A program made the translations under genes and the position numbers. Of a stretch of 64,000 nucleotides of DNA, positions 60,531-64,000 are shown piece after piece. This DNA is from SW4 sp042466115 (lineage in GTDB: Bacteria > Pseudomonadota > Alphaproteobacteria > Rhodobacterales > Rhodobacteraceae): NCBI RefSeq assembly GCF_042466115.1, contig NZ_JAXHBQ010000001.1, positions 1 to 64,000 on the forward strand. The letters are read 5' to 3'. Every line of letters starts with the position of its first letter. Position 1 is the stretch's first letter. The notes below the pieces were generated by a model. The model saw only the letters and a program-made list of their open reading frames with translations, was not told where the DNA came from and did not search any database.

Positions 60531-61499
60531 ATGCTACCTTTTGAACTTTTCTTGCTTTTCGGATTCGCCGGATTGATACTTTCAATGCCTGGAACCAACG
60601 ATAATGACCAGCCGACAGAAGCGTATCCGCAAGTTGATGATTGCGTTGACACCCCTGATGCCGAAGCTGTTGATCTGAGCAACGTCGTCGATGCAGTCGA
60701 GTTTTGGAAAGCTGGGAGCGCGACCGACGAAGACTGGGATCGGCAAGTTCAAGCAGTGATCTACAGTGACATTGAAGGAAACGAAGTGCTAGTATCGCTG
60801 GACGAATTTGAGCCAACGCAGACGGAAGACAGGTTTGAGTACGACACAACCGATGGGACAACAATTGTCCTGGATGTTTTGGGGAATGGAAATGCCCCGC
60901 CAAACTACGGAGTTGCAAACTTTAAGTACTTGCAAGTCGGCCTTCTAGGTGGCGATGAAGGAGGCAGCGCTAGCGGCTCCGTTTCGCTAGTTAACGGTGC
61001 CGGGGAAATCATCGAACCTGGTGTCAACAGCCCTGCTACTCAAGTAATCAGCAGCTACTTCTATGGTGGTGACGGTGATGACATCATCAACTTAGCTTGC
61101 TTGGAAGACAAATGGCCTGGTGGGTCACGAGATGTAGGCGGTGGCGAAGGCAATGATCTTATCTCGCTTGACGCAAGCGGCTCTAGTGTCAACTTTGTTA
61201 GTGTTAACGGCGACGCAGGATTTGAGGACGTCGTCTTAGTTGATGTTCTGGCTGACGAAGGGGAATACCCTCCAAGTTGGTGGTTAGCGACTATGGACCC
61301 ATCAGACACACTAGTTTTAAACTTGCCAGAAGGTGCTCCAGAGGCTTTCGATGTCGAACCAGGATACGAAAGTTTAACTAACAATGGAACATACAGCTCC
61401 TACCATTACATCACTATCAATGGGTATAGCTTTGGGATCAATTTGTCCGGAGCTGCTGAAGCAGGAGCTTCGCCTAACATCGTGATTCAGCGTGTATAG
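60531..61499 (+). CDS. Short RTX-like acidic protein with N-terminal hydrophobic helix
   Basis: A 322-residue very acidic protein. MLPFELFLLFGFAGLILSMPG is an N-terminal hydrophobic helix of the same type as in the RTX protein at 54355. Two RTX-like units (GGDGDDIINLACLE, GGGEGNDLISLDAS) lie at about residues 182-225; the rest is beta-rich with many Gly and Asp (TTIVLDVLGNGNAPPNYG; DTLVLNLPEGAPEAF). Frame open from GTG 60492, but ATG 60531 fits the paralogue. Function unknown. Confidence 0.7.
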   Translation: MLPFELFLLFGFAGLILSMPGTNDNDQPTEAYPQVDDCVDTPDAEAVDLSNVVDAVEFWKAGSATDEDWDRQVQAVIYSDIEGNEVLVSLDEFEPTQTEDRFEYDTTDGTTIVLDVLGNGNAPPNYGVANFKYLQVGLLGGDEGGSASGSVSLVNGAGEIIEPGVNSPATQVISSYFYGGDGDDIINLACLEDKWPGGSRDVGGGEGNDLISLDASGSSVNFVSVNGDAGFEDVVLVDVLADEGEYPPSWWLATMDPSDTLVLNLPEGAPEAFDVEPGYESLTNNGTYSSYHYITINGYSFGINLSGAAEAGASPNIVIQRV

Positions 61500-61670
61500 T
61501 GTGTTGCCTGAAGACTGACATTGATGCGTTTTTTTCCACCAGCATCGCAAACGTGTTCAGCTTAACAGCCAAAGTTGCATTCGCATGACGAACCACTTGA
61601 CCATAGGCAACTTTAGCGTACAGCGGTCCCGGAAGACGCTAAAGCGATCCGATTTCCGGTCAGCAACAAA

Positions 61671-62510
61671 CTAGGTAATAATTGACCGGTATCGTGGAAC
61701 CGCCGCCGCATCTGCGTTGGCGAGGTCAATAGCTTTCCATGCATTCCGCGTGCGTTGATATAGCTTCTTGTCACCCGCATAAACTTCATTGATGCGATTG
61801 CGCAGCTTCGGGGTAAGAATACTGTTCTTTTGAGCCTTCTTTGGTGACTCGTTTCTTTCCGATGTTCCTAACAAGTCTTCTATCCCTGGAACGATCCCGG
61901 ACAAAAGAACCCTGAGATGAACCGTTAAGTCTTCGACCAAAAGCAGCTTTAGGTTGCATTTTTCCAAGATGTTCTTTCGATACATCTGCGGTGTCCAATG
62001 CGCTTCTTTAGGGAGATCAACCTCGTCGGACAGGTTGTCGCCGAGCCAGTCAATGAGAATGGCAATGTTCTTGCGATGCTCCTCCGCGCCTTGTGGAGTG
62101 CTAATCAGTCCTCTCTTTGCCTCCAAAGTTGTTGCAAGGGGAACGTAATTCTTACGTCCGGGCCCAACTACTTTGTCGAAATATAGCGACAGAAACCGAT
62201 CGATCGGCTTGCGCACGACCGTAAACGCATGTTCTTCATGGGCGATGTCGACGGGAGTGAGGTTCAGATCACTGGCTCGCGCGAAACGCTCATCATCATC
62301 ATGAACCCTGATAGGAGCATCGTGCGATTGGCCATGTTGAAGTCGCCAAAGCACGTTCTTAACGTAGGTGCAACCGCACTTCGGGATCACTAAGTAGCGA
62401 ATAGGAAAACCGTCAACTACAAAAAGCCGTTGAGATATTTTGTTCGGCTCGGGAATGGCGATCTCCGAAGTAGCTTTAGTTGAAGTGGCTTGAACTGACT
62501 TGTTTGCCAT
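61671..62510 (-). CDS. Sulfotransferase family 2 (carbohydrate sulfotransferase-like) protein
   Basis: Likely transfers sulfate from PAPS to a glycan. It has 279 residues. The 5'-phosphosulfate loop is YLVIPKCGCTYVKNVL (residues ~39-54) and the 3'-phosphate motif is FTVVRKPIDRFLSLYFD, both standard for this family. Start ATG 62510 is preceded by GGAGG-like sequence on the minus strand; a TTG one codon upstream is in frame. It lies 54 bases downstream of another sulfotransferase gene in the same direction. Confidence 0.88.
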   Translation of the reverse strand: MANKSVQATSTKATSEIAIPEPNKISQRLFVVDGFPIRYLVIPKCGCTYVKNVLWRLQHGQSHDAPIRVHDDDERFARASDLNLTPVDIAHEEHAFTVVRKPIDRFLSLYFDKVVGPGRKNYVPLATTLEAKRGLISTPQGAEEHRKNIAILIDWLGDNLSDEVDLPKEAHWTPQMYRKNILEKCNLKLLLVEDLTVHLRVLLSGIVPGIEDLLGTSERNESPKKAQKNSILTPKLRNRINEVYAGDKKLYQRTRNAWKAIDLANADAAAVPRYRSIIT

Positions 62511-62564
62511 CAAAGGAGCCTCCGCTCGTTACTCGTTTAACACAAACTGCACTTTGCGAAATCG

Positions 62565-63233
62565 CTAGTCAACGCGTCGCATCATACTGGCGTTCCCACG
62601 CTTCAAGAGACTGCCCCGTCGCAGAGTGGCACTCTTGTTTTGGTGAGGGAAGCTCACGTTAGGGATTGATACATCTAAGAAATCGCAAAGTTCATGCCAT
62701 CCATCGCCTTTGTCCCATGAAACGTCAAGCAAATGGTCAGTCAATCCCTGTTTCACAAAGTAATCTCGGACGTTCCTGTTATGTTGCTCGTAAAGCTCAA
62801 GGTAGTGTTCCTCCACACCAACGGGGCTCGCAAACCCAAAAATTCGCGTTCTGATCGAACGGGCAGCTTCGTCGTCATGCCGATTGGCATGGTTTTTGAT
62901 GCTGTTTAGCCATGCTACGGAATCTCGCCTCGTCGTCAGGATGTACTTTGCTTTGTCGCCGTAATGGTCAAGTAATTGATCCATCATCAAGGGCCATGGC
63001 CAGTCAGACAAGCAATCAAATCCTTCGGCAATCGAAAGCAGTTCGTCAAACCGTCCTCGTGCAAAAAGATCAAAGTTTGCTGGGAGCCAGTGTTGCGAAT
63101 TGTAGCCAAGCTGAAGCAAAGCATAGTGTAGGGACTGCGTGCCTGTCTTGTTCAGCCCGATACCAAAAATCTTCAATGTCTCGTCTCCAGGATATACTTC
63201 GACAACACTATCGGTTGATCCTAAACAAGCCAT
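62565..63233 (-). CDS. Sulfotransferase family protein (Sulfotransfer_4-like)
   Basis: A 222-residue protein with the P-loop IFGIGLNKTGTQSLHYALLQLGY (residues ~22-44) and the 3'-phosphate motif YILTTRRDSVAWLNSI. GFDCLSDWPWPLMMDQL is a common feature of this group. It is probably cytoplasmic and co-transcribed with the next sulfotransferase gene. Substrate unknown; polysaccharide or lipid sulfation is plausible for a marine surface polymer. Confidence 0.88.
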   Translation of the reverse strand: MACLGSTDSVVEVYPGDETLKIFGIGLNKTGTQSLHYALLQLGYNSQHWLPANFDLFARGRFDELLSIAEGFDCLSDWPWPLMMDQLLDHYGDKAKYILTTRRDSVAWLNSIKNHANRHDDEAARSIRTRIFGFASPVGVEEHYLELYEQHNRNVRDYFVKQGLTDHLLDVSWDKGDGWHELCDFLDVSIPNVSFPHQNKSATLRRGSLLKRGNASMMRRVD

Positions 63234-63546
63234 TTACCTAGCTGGAAACTGCACAAATTTCCATGGCCCTCAAGTGTGGCATTGCATTTCCCCCTCAGGT
63301 TGTGGTGGTTTGCAACTCGTATGCAGCCCAAACTCAACTTAAAAGTCCGCCCGCATTCGTAGTGGCGGGCGCTCGATCTCCTTCAGCTCGAGGTGGTTTT
63401 TGACAACGCTCGAACTCCAAATGCACCATGTTACGAACCAATGGTTGCCATATGGTGAGCGGAGGTCCGCTCAGCGGTCAGTTCGTTAGGCATTCGTTAA
63501 GGGTTCTTAACGAAACTTGACGCAACGTAATAGTTTGGGGACTAAC
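63234..63546. promoter_or_regulatory. Spacer with a perfect 22-bp palindrome
   Basis: 313 bases without a gene, holding the promoters of the sulfotransferase pair and of the small gene to the right. TTCGTTAAG (63493-63501) and CTTAACGAA (63506-63514) are exact complements with a 4-base centre. The core TTAA-N6-TTAAC is close to the CtrA box TTAA-N7-TTAAC of alphaproteobacteria. Confidence 0.5.
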
Positions 63547-63726
63547 ATGGAAAACAAAGAATTAGTTGAGCGTACATTGAAAGCGATTTCTGAAGCCGAC
63601 CGGCTAGGTTTTACCAACACCCGTGATGCCCTAATTGAAATTGCACACAAATTGTTCGCAACGGATCAATCGATAGATGCTGGATCTGTATTGGCCTGGA
63701 AGGCGCTAGACTTCTGCGCGCATTGA
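63547..63726 (+). CDS. Small hypothetical protein
   Basis: A 59-residue, helical, acidic protein (MENKELVERTLKAISEADRLGFTNTRDALIEIAHKLFAT). GGGG lies before the ATG. I recognise no family. Its codon use and composition look protein-like, and the next small gene encodes a protein of similar size class. Confidence 0.6.
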   Translation: MENKELVERTLKAISEADRLGFTNTRDALIEIAHKLFATDQSIDAGSVLAWKALDFCAH

Positions 63727-63834
63727 CAATTCAGTTCGAATTCCGGCTCATCTTTATCAAACTGTGGTGCCTCGTTTATAAACTGGTAACCTTTTCAACC
63801 CTAGATAGAAAGACGCAACAGGGATGGGGAAATT

Positions 63835-64000
63835 ATGTCGGAACACGAGTGGATTCTTTCGGTACTAGAAGATCTAGGAACCTACGCGCAACGCAACAAT
63901 TTGCCTGCGCTCGGGATGACTATCAAACAGGCGCGACGGATAGCCAAACATGAGATTTGTGAAGCTAAAGAACACTGCCCGTCCCGCCGTTGTGTCAAAT
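63835..64000 (+). CDS. Hypothetical protein, cut by window end
   Basis: An open frame of 55 codons from ATG 63835 to the edge: MSEHEWILSVLEDLGTYAQR, then a basic region (MTIKQARRIAKHEI) and a Cys pair (CPSRRC). GGGATGGGGA precedes the ATG. The frame is more protein-like than the overlapping frame at 63723-63953. Family unknown. Confidence 0.55.
   Translation, partial: MSEHEWILSVLEDLGTYAQRNNLPALGMTIKQARRIAKHEICEAKEHCPSRRCVK

Noticed and set aside
63723..63953. 76-codon plus-strand frame near the window end
   Set aside because: Overlaps the better frame from ATG 63835, which has a good ribosome binding site and more protein-like residues.

Overview
The window reads as chromosomal DNA of a marine alphaproteobacterium of the Rhodobacterales (Roseobacter group). 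The basis is the GC-rich codon use and several family-typical gene orders: NDUFA12-mlaD-DUF2155-aat-accC-accB, clpP-clpX, a fused pntA followed by pntB, GapR (DUF2312), an ScfR/PccR-type regulator, and type I secreted RTX proteins. This assignment is inference from gene content; there is no rRNA in the window.

Positions 1-50426 are core-like and densely packed. In order they hold: NAD(P) transhydrogenase (pntA is cut by the window edge, then pntB); an RluE-like pseudouridine synthase; a group IV ornithine/lysine decarboxylase with a structured leader; a DUF3422 membrane protein; a FAD oxidoreductase, an M20 amidohydrolase and a methyltransferase; moaA; a lipoprotein and a BrkB/YihY membrane protein; a four-gene type I secretion locus (Ig-repeat adhesin, TolC-like protein, LapB-like ABC exporter, HlyD-like adaptor; 12409-20731); a membrane protein divergent from an HxlR regulator; clpP, clpX and ridA; NDUFA12, mlaD and DUF2155; accB-accC-aat on the minus strand; acs followed upstream by a branched-chain-type ABC transporter; a divergent ScfR regulator and an operon of a receiver protein, a small membrane protein and a symporter-type histidine kinase; a FliM/FliN-like protein; a DUF442/ArsR pair that looks like a sulfide or persulfide switch; an enoyl-CoA hydratase fused to a 3HCDH C-terminal part with no NAD domain; GapR; PhzF; an orphan two-domain ABC permease; and a serralysin-like RTX metalloprotease. 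The block ends at tRNA-Thr(UGU), 50351-50426.

From the 3' end of that tRNA to the window end the DNA is visibly less GC-rich, gene density drops, and broken genes and insertion sequences appear. This is most simply an accessory region bordered by the tRNA gene. It contains: a decayed Avs-like STAND NTPase with an N-terminal nuclease-like part (a frameshift, an in-frame amber codon and an IS truncation); an IS3-family element with 28-bp inverted ends abutting the relic of a second IS3 element; an RTX protein with an N-terminal hydrophobic helix; a sulfotransferase-like protein divergent from a small protein across a perfect palindrome; a clan GH-A glycoside hydrolase fused to RTX repeats but split by one extra base; a second short RTX-like protein with the same kind of N-terminal helix; two P-loop sulfotransferases; and two small unknown proteins at the edge.

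Two themes link the genes. One is surface and extracellular biology: type I secretion, an adhesin, RTX protease and hydrolase, and sulfotransferases that could modify extracellular glycans. The other is short-chain acyl metabolism: acs, a solute ABC transporter, an ScfR-type regulator and a symporter-linked histidine kinase are adjacent and probably co-regulated.
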